This document shows, in pieces, positions 18,750 to 27,631 of a stretch of DNA of 64,000 nucleotides. The stretch covers positions 62,001-126,000 of the forward strand of contig NZ_CAMLHC010000023.1 in the NCBI RefSeq assembly GCF_946479755.1. The letters run 5' to 3'. A program made the position numbers and the translations under genes. The notes beneath the pieces were generated by a model. It ran no database searches and had not been told where the DNA came from. It saw only the letters and a program-made list of their open reading frames with translations. This DNA is from an uncultured Chitinophaga sp. GTDB taxonomy: Bacteria > Bacteroidota > Bacteroidia > Chitinophagales > Chitinophagaceae. Positions within the stretch are counted from its first letter, which is position 1. Each line of letters starts with the position of its first letter.

Positions 18750-19763
18750 ATGCTTTCTCTGACCAGAGAACAACAAAAAACGGCATTAGAGGAAGTATCT
18801 CTATTGAGCGGAATATCGGCTAATGCTATCGAAAAAGACTGGTGGGTAACCCTGACACTAAAGGCAATCTTTCAATCGCCCTACGCTAACTGTTTCATAT
18901 TTAAAGGAGGCACCTCTCTTAGTAAAGGATGGAGGTTGATAGAACGTTTTTCCGAAGACATAGATCTTGCTTTAGATCCGAGAGCCTTTGGTATGGAATA
19001 TAAAGAAGAACCTACCAAGGGAGAAGTGGAAAGATTAAGGCGAAGAGGATGTGAATTTACAAGTACGATACTAAAACAGACGCTGAAAGAACAGTTCTCT
19101 AAACTCGGAGTATCATCTACTTTGTATACTATTACTGCTGAAGCTATTGCTCCGCAACGCCCTGATAAAGACCCTCAACGGATATTTATAACCTTTGATT
19201 CTGTATTATCCCCCGTAGCGTATCTGAGGTCCATAGTCCAGATAGAGGTTAGCGCCCGCTCTTTGCTGGAACCATTTACAGAGAAACCTGTCATGTCCCT
19301 GATACATGAATATTTTCCAAATTCTCTTTACTATCCTGAGATTCCGTTTTATGTACCCGTAGTTGTTCCCAGAAAGACATTACTCGAAAAGGCATTTTTG
19401 CTAAATGAAGAATTTATCAAACCCGATAGCAGGAAAATCAGGGTAGAGCGGATGTCCAGGCATTTTTACGACATGCTAAAAATGGACCATGCAGGAGTCG
19501 TCGATGAAGCGCTCGCTGACAACGTTCTATATACAACCATTCAAAAACATCGTAAGCATTACAGTCGATTGAAATACATGGGCACCTATACTTCTCTTGA
19601 TAGAAAAGAGATTTCTTTCATCCCTCCGGCACACATGCTGGATACGTACCAGAATGATTATCAATATATGACAACACACATGCTTCATGGAGAAATACCT
19701 GATTTTGCGGTAGTACTTGATGGGCTCGCAACAATATTGGAAAAGTTTAGAAATACAACCTAG
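18750..19763 (+). CDS. AbiEii/AbiGii-type nucleotidyltransferase toxin
   Basis: A 337-residue DNA-polymerase-beta-like nucleotidyltransferase. The active site is visible: FKGGTSLSKGW (residues 51-61) followed by RFSEDIDLAL, with Asp70 and Asp72 as the metal-binding pair. AbiEii-type toxins transfer nucleotides to RNA targets such as tRNA and stop growth, often in answer to phage infection. It is preceded by the AbiEi-like antitoxin with a 4-base gap, an operon arrangement. Length is in range for larger AbiEii members. Base composition is A+T-rich like its partner. No intrinsic terminator was found after it. Confidence 0.85.
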   Translation: MLSLTREQQKTALEEVSLLSGISANAIEKDWWVTLTLKAIFQSPYANCFIFKGGTSLSKGWRLIERFSEDIDLALDPRAFGMEYKEEPTKGEVERLRRRGCEFTSTILKQTLKEQFSKLGVSSTLYTITAEAIAPQRPDKDPQRIFITFDSVLSPVAYLRSIVQIEVSARSLLEPFTEKPVMSLIHEYFPNSLYYPEIPFYVPVVVPRKTLLEKAFLLNEEFIKPDSRKIRVERMSRHFYDMLKMDHAGVVDEALADNVLYTTIQKHRKHYSRLKYMGTYTSLDRKEISFIPPAHMLDTYQNDYQYMTTHMLHGEIPDFAVVLDGLATILEKFRNTT

Positions 19764-20080
19764 TTCTATTCTTTTCCAGCCCACCAACATTGTGAAAAAA
19801 CCATAACAAAAAGTGAAAATCAGCTTACTCACCGGGTGATTTATTTCCGACCTTTATAAAGCGTAAAACACACACCATAAACAACCAGGCGCTCTGCGCT
19901 TATTTTTTGCGGTAAAAATGCAAACGATTGCAATAAAACAGAGAGGAAAAGATACATTGTCAGTAGTTGTGATCCGATAAGCAAAACATTTATATATCAA
20001 CCATCATTCATCCGGCGCCAGATGCCCGGCCATTTATCAAATCGCTCATTTTCATCACCTATAACAACTAACATCACGTA
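19764..20080. other. Intergenic region upstream of the fucosidase locus
   Basis: This 317-base gap holds the promoter region of the GH29-GH28-SusC-SusD locus, including a -7-like TATTTTTTG at 19901-19909 (one base longer than consensus) and the second LacI-operator-like site just after it. I see no gene here. Confidence 0.5.
19918..19932. promoter_or_regulatory. LacI-family operator-like site (copy 2)
   Basis: ATGCAAACGATTGCA is identical to the copy at 17869-17883 and in the same orientation. It begins 9 bases after a -7-like TATTTTTTG and about 150 bases before the fucosidase ATG, where a bound repressor could block transcription of the whole utilisation locus. Confidence 0.55.
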
Positions 20081-21451
20081 ATGAAAAAACTATTCCTCTC
20101 TCTGTTAGCGATCTGCTGCGCTGCACAATCGATCTTCGCACAAACAGCGCACGATGAACATATGAAATGGTGGCGGGAAGCCCGTTTCGGTATGTTTATC
20201 CACTGGGGCGTATATGCGCAGCTGGCAGGCAACTGGCAGGGGCATCAGATAGGCCGCGGCGGTGAATGGATCATGAACCGCGGTAAAATATCAGTGGCGG
20301 ACTATCAGCAGGTAGCCAAATCCTTCAACCCGGTAAAATATGATGCAGACGCATGGGTAAAAGCAGCGAAAGACGCCGGTATGAAATATATCGTCATCAC
20401 CGCCAAACATCACGATGGCTTTGCCATGTTTAAATCCGCCGCCAGCAAATGGAACATTGCTGACGCTACGCCTTATGGCAAAGACGTACTCCGCCCACTG
20501 GCCGACGCCTGTAAAAAATACGGCCTTAAACTGGGCTTCTATTACTCACAGGCGCAGGACTGGAACAACCCCGGCGGCGCTGCTGCCCGCAAAGCTACCT
20601 CCGAAGGATGGGCCAATCCCGACTCCGCTAAAATAGATGCTTATACAAAAGAAAACACCGGCCACTGGGACCCGGCGCAAACCAGCGCCACCATGGGCGA
20701 ATACATCGATAAAGTAGCAGTACCGCAGGTAAAAGAACTGCTCACCAATTACGGCGACGTAGCAGTATTATGGTGGGACACACCCACCAACATGACCGAC
20801 GAGTATGCGAAGAAACTGCAGGCGGTACTGGCACTCCAACCCAATATCATCACCAACGACAGGCTTAAAAGACCTAACTTTCCGGGCGACTATAAAACAC
20901 CGGAACAGAAAATTCCGACACAGGCTGAACTGGATGGCCGCGACTGGGAGACCTGCATGACGATGAACGGCACCTGGGGCTATAAAAGCTATGACCAAAA
21001 ATGGAAAAGCACGGAAACACTGATCAGGAACCTGGTAGATATCGCCTCCAAAAACGGTAACTACCTCCTGAACGTAGGACCGGACGCATTGGGACAGTTT
21101 CCGCAGCCCAGCATCGACGGACTGAAAGGCATCGGCCAATGGATGAAAGTCAACGGGGAAGCTATCTACGCCACCAACGGCAGCCCCTTCGGCGCCTTCC
21201 CCTGGGGACGCTGCACCAAAAAAATGAATGGCGGCAACACCACCCTCTATTTCCATGTATTCAACTGGCCCGCTGATGGCAAACTGGTCATCCCGGGACT
21301 GAAAAATAAGATCAACAGCGCACGGCTGCTCACCGGCGGCAAAAAACTCACTACCACCACCACGGAGGAAGGACTCGTCATTAACGTACCCGCCCAGGCT
21401 CCCGACACCATCGCCACCGTCATCAAAGTAGAAACAACCGGAACTTTATAA
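20081..21451 (+). CDS. Alpha-L-fucosidase, GH29
   Basis: A 456-residue exported glycoside hydrolase that would release terminal fucose with retention of configuration. Signal peptide 1-20 (ending SIFAQ) suggests the periplasm. GH29 marks are RFGMFIHWGVY (35-45), KHHDGFAMF (109-117), LGFYYSQAQDW (151-161) and the nucleophile Asp233 in VLWWDTP. The substrate-side tryptophans and NGNYLLNVGPD further on also fit. Length is typical for a GH29 catalytic domain plus a small C-terminal beta domain. It is the first gene of a plus-strand locus with a GH28-type hydrolase, SusC and SusD, suggesting that fucose is one decoration of the target glycan. Confidence 0.95.
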   Translation: MKKLFLSLLAICCAAQSIFAQTAHDEHMKWWREARFGMFIHWGVYAQLAGNWQGHQIGRGGEWIMNRGKISVADYQQVAKSFNPVKYDADAWVKAAKDAGMKYIVITAKHHDGFAMFKSAASKWNIADATPYGKDVLRPLADACKKYGLKLGFYYSQAQDWNNPGGAAARKATSEGWANPDSAKIDAYTKENTGHWDPAQTSATMGEYIDKVAVPQVKELLTNYGDVAVLWWDTPTNMTDEYAKKLQAVLALQPNIITNDRLKRPNFPGDYKTPEQKIPTQAELDGRDWETCMTMNGTWGYKSYDQKWKSTETLIRNLVDIASKNGNYLLNVGPDALGQFPQPSIDGLKGIGQWMKVNGEAIYATNGSPFGAFPWGRCTKKMNGGNTTLYFHVFNWPADGKLVIPGLKNKINSARLLTGGKKLTTTTTEEGLVINVPAQAPDTIATVIKVETTGTL

Positions 21452-21511
21452 AAAAACAGGCGGCGACCGATGAGAACCGTATGCCGCCTGTCTCTCTATT
21501 TCCACAGCGTT

Positions 21512-24472
21512 ATGAAAAACTTCCTGTTACTTCAGCTTTTCAGTTGGCTGTTGATAGCCTCCATGGGAAATGCCATGGATAAAAAAACCGTTGTTGATAT
21601 CACCCGCTTCGGCGCGGTAGGCGACGGCAAAACATTGAATACAGCCGCTATTCAGCAGGCCATTGACGCCTGCTCCGCCAACGGTGGCGGGAAGGTGCGC
21701 GTTCCCGCAGGAACCTGGCTTACCGGTACCCTGCTATTAAAAAACAACGTACTGCTGCTGGTGGAAGAAAACGCCACCCTGCTCGGCAGCCCGGATATCA
21801 AAGATTACCAGATCGTAGATGGCTTTAAAGACGGCCTCGGTCAACAAATGGGCTATGCCCTCATTGGCGCCGTAGACGTGAGCAATACCGGCATCATTGG
21901 CAAAGGCGTCATCGACGGTCAGGGTAAACTGGTAAGGGCCTCCGGCGGCCACGAAAGACGCCCCTTCCTCGTCCGCTTTGTCCGTTGCCGGCAGGTACGC
22001 GTATCAGACATACATCTTCAGGGCCCTACCGCCTGGACCATGCACTTCTTCCATTGTACCAATATATTGACAGAAAAAGTCACCATCAGAAGCCGCGGAC
22101 TGGGCAACAACGATGGCATCGATATAGACTGCTGCGAAAAAGTGGTGATCCGCGACTGTGATATCGACAGCGGCGACGACGCCATCTGCTTTAAAACCAC
22201 CAGCCCCTATCCCTGCCGCGATGTGACCGTCAGCAATATTAAAATCAACACCGGCGAAGGCGCTATTAAATTCGGGACAGAATCGGCAGGCAACTTTGAA
22301 AATATAAAGGTCAGCCATATTGATGTGGCTTTCGCCCGCGAAGGCGGCATCAAACTCTTTTCCGTGGATGGTGCACACCTTCGTAACATCAGCATCAGCG
22401 ATGTAAAAATGGACAAGGTGAACATGCCCATCATCATCCGCCTCGGCTCCCGGCTGAAGACTTTCCGCGAAGGCGACGTCCGGCAGGAAGTCGGCAGCAT
22501 CAGCAATATCAGCATCAAAGACGTGACGGTTGCTCATGGGACCTGGACCGGTATGCTCATCAGCGGTATCCCCGGCCACTACATCGACGGCATCACGCTC
22601 GATAATATTCACATCAATATTCCCGGTGAAGGGACCGCAGCAGATGCCCAGGTAAACCTCGAAGAGCGGGAGCGCGATTACCCCGAAATAAAAATGTTCG
22701 GTAAACAGATTCCCGCCTATGCATTGTATATCCGTCACGCTAAAAATATTCGATTCCATCGTATCACCTATACCAGCGATCAGCCCGATGTGCGGCCAGC
22801 GGTAATTGCCAGTGATATTGACCAGGTACAGCTCCTCCACTGGACCTTGCCCGGCAACACCGGTAAAGAACCGCTGGTACGCATCGCGGACTCCAAAACT
22901 GTGGAACTGAAAGCTGTTAAACATCCCGCACCCGGCCCGTTTCTGCAACTGGAAGGCGTGGCCCGTGATATAACAGTGGATGGCGCCGTAGTGGCTGCAC
23001 CGCCCATAGCCCCCCTTTGGAAAGCGTTTGTGGCCGCACGGAAAAACAATACCATTCCGACGTTACCCGATTTCTCCTATGCCGGCTACCATTTCTCAGA
23101 GAAACCGCTGCCCGAACTGACCGGTAAGAAAAAATTTGACGTAACACAATTCGGCGCCGTCCCTAATGACGAACTGTATGACGATGAAGCCATACAACGC
23201 GCAGTGGATGCAGCAACAGCCAATCCCGGGGGAGGTATCGTCTTTTTTCCGAAAGGAAAATACCTGCTTGCGTCTGATGAAGACAACAAAAAACAAATCC
23301 TCATCACCGGCAACAATATTATCCTGCAGGGAAGCGGCAGCCAGGAAGGCGGCACCGAAATCTACCAGGATAAAAAAAGGATCAACAGCCGGCAGTTCCT
23401 TTTCCGCCCGGTGCAAAACCAACAACAACACCTCACAACTATCACCGCCAACGCCTCCCGCGAAACTTTTTCAGTGGAAGTAGCCGACGTATCGAAACTC
23501 CGGCCCGGACAGGACGTTATCATCAGGCATCGCAGTGAGGCCTATACGAAATGGTACTTCGGACCACTTCCCCTGAAACCCTCGTGGACACGCCTGCTCG
23601 GCGATAACGGCGGAATGCAGGTACAGGAAATACATACCATAGCAAACATCGACGGGCACACCGTCACCTTTAAAAATCCGCTACACCTCGATATCCATCT
23701 CGTAGAGGGCAAACCGTTCGAACTCGTGTCCCGTACCAGCCTCGAAGAATGTGGTATCACCGGTATCCGCTTCTCCAGCAACTGGAAAAGTTATCCGGAA
23801 GACTTTGTCCACCATAAAAATGAGATCCACGACTACGCCTGGGAAGCCGTCGGTATGGAATATGTAAAAAACAGCTGGGTCCGCGACTGTGTATTTTCAG
23901 ACTGGAATGAAGGCATTAACATCCGCGCCGGCTACCAGGTCACCATTCAGAATGTAACGTTCCTCGGGAAAAAAGGCCATGCTTCCGTACATGCACGCAC
24001 CGGATACGGCGTATTGATCAAACAATGTTATTTCAACAACGCACAACATCACGGCCCCGGCACCGGCTACAGCGCCGCAGGTACCGTGATCACACAGTGC
24101 GCATTGGGCACCGATCAAAATTTCGACAGCCACTCCGGACAACCCTACGCCACGCTGTTTGACGATATCCGGGGCGGTGTCTTCTATAATCTCGGCGGAC
24201 CGGAACCGGGTCACCCGCACCATGGCAAACAACTGGTGCTGTGGAATTTCCGCCATAGCTCCGCCAAAGACCAACACTACGATTTCTGGGACATGGAACG
24301 CCGCCGGAACTATACCATCGCCGCCCCTATACTGGAAGGTTTTCAGGCCGACTCCAAAGTGACCGTAGATCATGCAGGCATCAACGAGCTGCCCGGACAG
24401 TACGTAGCGCCTGCCTCCCTTTTTGAAGCGCAACTGGCATTAAGACTTTATGGCAAGGATATTACCAACTAA
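21512..24472 (+). CDS. GH28-like polygalacturonase fused to a second beta-helix (pectate-lyase-like) domain
   Basis: A 986-residue exported protein with two right-handed beta-helix halves. The N-half (about 25-520) is GH28-like: DITRFGAVGDGKTLNTAAIQQAI, the acidic motif NNDGIDID, SGDDAICFKT, and GEGAIKFGTES in place of the usual GHG. The C-half (from about 540) restarts with FDVTQFGAVPNDELYDDEAIQ and runs through CVFSDWNEGINIRAGYQVTIQ to a segment reminiscent of DUF4955-type C-termini. ATG 21512 (MKNFLLLQLFSWLLIASMG, a signal peptide) is preferred to 21470. Probable targets are galacturonan or rhamnogalacturonan backbones. Which half is catalytic, or whether both are, cannot be told from sequence alone. 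Confidence 0.85.
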   Translation: MKNFLLLQLFSWLLIASMGNAMDKKTVVDITRFGAVGDGKTLNTAAIQQAIDACSANGGGKVRVPAGTWLTGTLLLKNNVLLLVEENATLLGSPDIKDYQIVDGFKDGLGQQMGYALIGAVDVSNTGIIGKGVIDGQGKLVRASGGHERRPFLVRFVRCRQVRVSDIHLQGPTAWTMHFFHCTNILTEKVTIRSRGLGNNDGIDIDCCEKVVIRDCDIDSGDDAICFKTTSPYPCRDVTVSNIKINTGEGAIKFGTESAGNFENIKVSHIDVAFAREGGIKLFSVDGAHLRNISISDVKMDKVNMPIIIRLGSRLKTFREGDVRQEVGSISNISIKDVTVAHGTWTGMLISGIPGHYIDGITLDNIHINIPGEGTAADAQVNLEERERDYPEIKMFGKQIPAYALYIRHAKNIRFHRITYTSDQPDVRPAVIASDIDQVQLLHWTLPGNTGKEPLVRIADSKTVELKAVKHPAPGPFLQLEGVARDITVDGAVVAAPPIAPLWKAFVAARKNNTIPTLPDFSYAGYHFSEKPLPELTGKKKFDVTQFGAVPNDELYDDEAIQRAVDAATANPGGGIVFFPKGKYLLASDEDNKKQILITGNNIILQGSGSQEGGTEIYQDKKRINSRQFLFRPVQNQQQHLTTITANASRETFSVEVADVSKLRPGQDVIIRHRSEAYTKWYFGPLPLKPSWTRLLGDNGGMQVQEIHTIANIDGHTVTFKNPLHLDIHLVEGKPFELVSRTSLEECGITGIRFSSNWKSYPEDFVHHKNEIHDYAWEAVGMEYVKNSWVRDCVFSDWNEGINIRAGYQVTIQNVTFLGKKGHASVHARTGYGVLIKQCYFNNAQHHGPGTGYSAAGTVITQCALGTDQNFDSHSGQPYATLFDDIRGGVFYNLGGPEPGHPHHGKQLVLWNFRHSSAKDQHYDFWDMERRRNYTIAAPILEGFQADSKVTVDHAGINELPGQYVAPASLFEAQLALRLYGKDITN

Positions 24473-24507
24473 CCTATAATCCATTTTATCAACAAAAACT
24501 AAGCGTT

Positions 24508-27500
24508 ATGAAATTCCCGATCCCAGGATGGCAGGGCTACCCCCTCCGCCTGTTTTCTCTCATGATGTGCTGGTTATTGTCTGTATGCGTATATACCTCA
24601 CCGTTATACGCGCAGAACAAAACCGTCACCATCAAAGGCCGTGTGACCTCCCAAACCGGAGAGCCGTTGCCCGGCGCAAACATCGTGGTAAAAGGCACCA
24701 GCCGCGGTATTACCACCAACGTTGACGGTACTTTTAAATTAGAGGTGCCTGCAAACGTTTCCATAAAAATTACCTACACCGGCTTCATCTCCCGGGAACT
24801 GAAAGTGGAAAATGCAGACATGAATAACGTCAGCATCTCCCTGGCAACGGATAAAGGAGAACTGAATGAAGTAGTGGTGGTTGGCTATGGTACACAGAAA
24901 CGCTCCGACGTTACCGGCTCTATCACCTCCATCAACGCACAGGCACTCCGTGACATTCCCGCCGCCAACCTCACCTCCATCCTCAAAGGACAAGGCGCCG
25001 GCATCGATATCCAGAAAAACGGCGGCAACAGCAAACCCGGCGCAAAGCCCACCATCCTTATCCGCGGCACCCGCTCGCTCAAAGCCGGCAACTCACCGCT
25101 GTTCGTGGTAGACGGTATCCCGTTCAACGGTGATATCAATGACCTGAACCCGGATGACATCACCTCTGTAGATGTGCTGAAAGACGCCTCCTCCACCGCT
25201 ATCTACGGCTCCCGTGGCGCCAATGGCGTTATCCTTGTGACTACCAAACGCGGTAAAAGCGGTAAAGCCGTAGTCACCTACAGCGGCTACGCAGGCTTCG
25301 TAAAGCCACTGGGCGAATATGACCTCATGAACACCCAGCAATATGCCGACCTGAAAAAATGGGCCTACTGGAACGGCACACAGGACCCGCCGCTGAAATA
25401 CAGCGGCCCCGATGACCCGCAGATCCTCATCGACGGCTTCGACGCTGAAGAAAGAAGGCAACTGGCCAAAGGCAACAGCACCGACTGGCAGGACCTCGTC
25501 TATAAAACCGGTATCATGACCAACCACCAGGTGGGTATCTCCGGCGGCAACGAAAAAACACAGTTCGCCGCTTCCGCAGGTTACTACAAGGAAACAGGCA
25601 TCTATCCCGGTCAGGCCTTCGAACGCTTCACCGTGAAAGTAAGCGTAGACCATCAGATCAATAACATCTTCAAAATAGGCGTTAGCTCGCTCAACAATTT
25701 CTCCACCACCACCGGCGAAGGCGTAAACCCCATGGGACAAGCCTTGAGAGCCAGCCCCATGGCGCCTGCATACGACAGCAACGGCGTCCTGATCAACGAC
25801 TTCCTCGCTGGCAGCCAGAAACAGATCTGGAACCCACTGGCCGATTTCCTGCCCGGCGCCACTGTAGAGAAAAGAAAACGGAACGGGACCTTCACCACCG
25901 CCTACCTGGACGTAAACATCCTGCCTGGCCTGAAATACCGCTTCAACGGCGGCGCAGAGATCAAAAGTGACAACTATGGCAATTTCTACGGCAGCAAGAC
26001 AACTTACAACACCGGCAGTCTTAATACCAGTGAAAACAAATATGGCTCCGATGTGAACTACACACTGGAAAACCTGCTGACCTACGATAAACGTTTCGGC
26101 AAACATCACCTCAATTTCACCGGACTGTATAGTTTGCAGGAATCCCGCAGTCAGTCCAACAACTACAACAACAACACCCTGCTGTCCGACGAACTGCAAT
26201 ACTTCAACGCCACCTACGGCCTTAACCTCGCCGGCAGCGGCTCCGAAAGCAAGTGGGACATCGTTTCCTACATGGGACGCCTCAACTACAGCTTTAAAGA
26301 CCGCTACCTGCTCACCCTCACCGCCCGTAGCGACGGCAGCTCCCGCCTCGCACCCGGCAACAAGTTCCAGGGATTTCCTTCTGCCGCAGCAGGCTGGATC
26401 GTGAGCAATGAGGATTTCATGCGGGAGTCCCGGGTGTTCTCCAACCTGAAGCTCCGTGCCAGCTACGGCCGTACCGGTAACACCGCCATCAACCCCTATC
26501 AGACGCTCGGCGCACTGAAAGGCATCAACTACAACTACGGCTCTACCAACGTTACCGGCGTGTTTATCAACACAGCGCCCAATGCGGCGTTACAGTGGGA
26601 ATACACTACCACGGCCAACTTCGCGGTAGATTTCGGATTGTTCAACAACCGTATCACCGGTAGCGCGGAAGTGTATTCCGCCCAAACCAGCAACCTGCTG
26701 CTCCCGCTCCACCTGCCCGGCACCTCCGGCATCCCGGGCGACGTGCTGGTCAACGTTGGCAAAACACAAAACAAAGGGATCGACATACATCTCTCTACCG
26801 TTAACATACAAGGTAAAGGCAACGGTGACTTTACCTGGACGTCTGACCTCAATTTCTTCATCAACAGGGGCAAGATCACAGAACTGTACAACGGCATCCA
26901 GCAGGACATCTCCAATGGCTGGTTCGTTGGTCAGCCCATAGGCGCCATCTACGATTATCAGCGCATCGGCATCTGGCAGAACAATAAATCCGATTCACTC
27001 CTGGCACAGCGCTACGGACAGAAAGTAACCGGCAACTCCTCCGTGATCGGCACCATCCGCGTGAAAGATGTCAACAACGACAGCACTTTCAGCGATGCCG
27101 ACAAAACCATCGTTGGCTCACCGCAGGCCAAATGGGAAGGAGGCATGACCAACCGCTTCAGCTACAAAGGCTTCGACCTCACCGTGGTGATGTACGCCCG
27201 CATCGGCAGCACGCTCAACAGCAAACTGTATGGCGGCGGCTTTGCCAACACTTTCCAGGGTAACTACAACAACCTGAACGTGCCCTACTGGACGCCTTAC
27301 AACGGAGAAAACCATTTCCCCAAACCCAACCAGTCCAGAACACAAACGCAATACAATTCCACACTGGGTTACTTCGACGGCAGCTATCTGAAGATCAGGA
27401 CGCTGAGCCTGGGCTACAATGTTCCCGGTTCTTTTGTGCAAAAGCTGAAAGCCCGGTCCCTGCGCGTGTACGTAACCGCACAGGACCCGTTCATTTTCTT

Positions 27501-27612
27501 CTCCGATTACCGCAACAAGTACCACGGCGTAGATCCGGAATCTGCCGGCAATATCAACGCAGACACCCCTGCCACATGGTCCATGCTCTTCGGTGTAAAC
27601 CTTACTTTATAA
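24508..27612 (+). CDS. SusC/RagA family TonB-dependent receptor without STN domain
   Basis: A 1034-residue outer-membrane importer. The signal peptide ends near VYTSPLYAQ (about 36), then comes a carboxypeptidase-like domain (KGRVTSQTGEPLPGANIVVKG), plug with NEVVVVGYGTQKRSDVTGS, the SusC signature YGSRGANGVILVTTKRG and a long barrel. Unlike the other two SusC proteins in the window it lacks the N-terminal STN signalling domain, and no sigma/FecR genes accompany it. That implies regulation by another system. It sits 35 bases after the GH28-like gene and 19 before SusD, so the locus is likely one operon. Confidence 0.96.
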   Translation: MKFPIPGWQGYPLRLFSLMMCWLLSVCVYTSPLYAQNKTVTIKGRVTSQTGEPLPGANIVVKGTSRGITTNVDGTFKLEVPANVSIKITYTGFISRELKVENADMNNVSISLATDKGELNEVVVVGYGTQKRSDVTGSITSINAQALRDIPAANLTSILKGQGAGIDIQKNGGNSKPGAKPTILIRGTRSLKAGNSPLFVVDGIPFNGDINDLNPDDITSVDVLKDASSTAIYGSRGANGVILVTTKRGKSGKAVVTYSGYAGFVKPLGEYDLMNTQQYADLKKWAYWNGTQDPPLKYSGPDDPQILIDGFDAEERRQLAKGNSTDWQDLVYKTGIMTNHQVGISGGNEKTQFAASAGYYKETGIYPGQAFERFTVKVSVDHQINNIFKIGVSSLNNFSTTTGEGVNPMGQALRASPMAPAYDSNGVLINDFLAGSQKQIWNPLADFLPGATVEKRKRNGTFTTAYLDVNILPGLKYRFNGGAEIKSDNYGNFYGSKTTYNTGSLNTSENKYGSDVNYTLENLLTYDKRFGKHHLNFTGLYSLQESRSQSNNYNNNTLLSDELQYFNATYGLNLAGSGSESKWDIVSYMGRLNYSFKDRYLLTLTARSDGSSRLAPGNKFQGFPSAAAGWIVSNEDFMRESRVFSNLKLRASYGRTGNTAINPYQTLGALKGINYNYGSTNVTGVFINTAPNAALQWEYTTTANFAVDFGLFNNRITGSAEVYSAQTSNLLLPLHLPGTSGIPGDVLVNVGKTQNKGIDIHLSTVNIQGKGNGDFTWTSDLNFFINRGKITELYNGIQQDISNGWFVGQPIGAIYDYQRIGIWQNNKSDSLLAQRYGQKVTGNSSVIGTIRVKDVNNDSTFSDADKTIVGSPQAKWEGGMTNRFSYKGFDLTVVMYARIGSTLNSKLYGGGFANTFQGNYNNLNVPYWTPYNGENHFPKPNQSRTQTQYNSTLGYFDGSYLKIRTLSLGYNVPGSFVQKLKARSLRVYVTAQDPFIFFSDYRNKYHGVDPESAGNINADTPATWSMLFGVNLTL

Positions 27613-27631
27613 ACCTTCAAAATTGTGTGTG

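Noticed and set aside
24756..24771. TGCAAACGTTTCCA-like match to the LacI-type operator
   Set aside because: It is an imperfect match inside the SusC coding region, far from a promoter.
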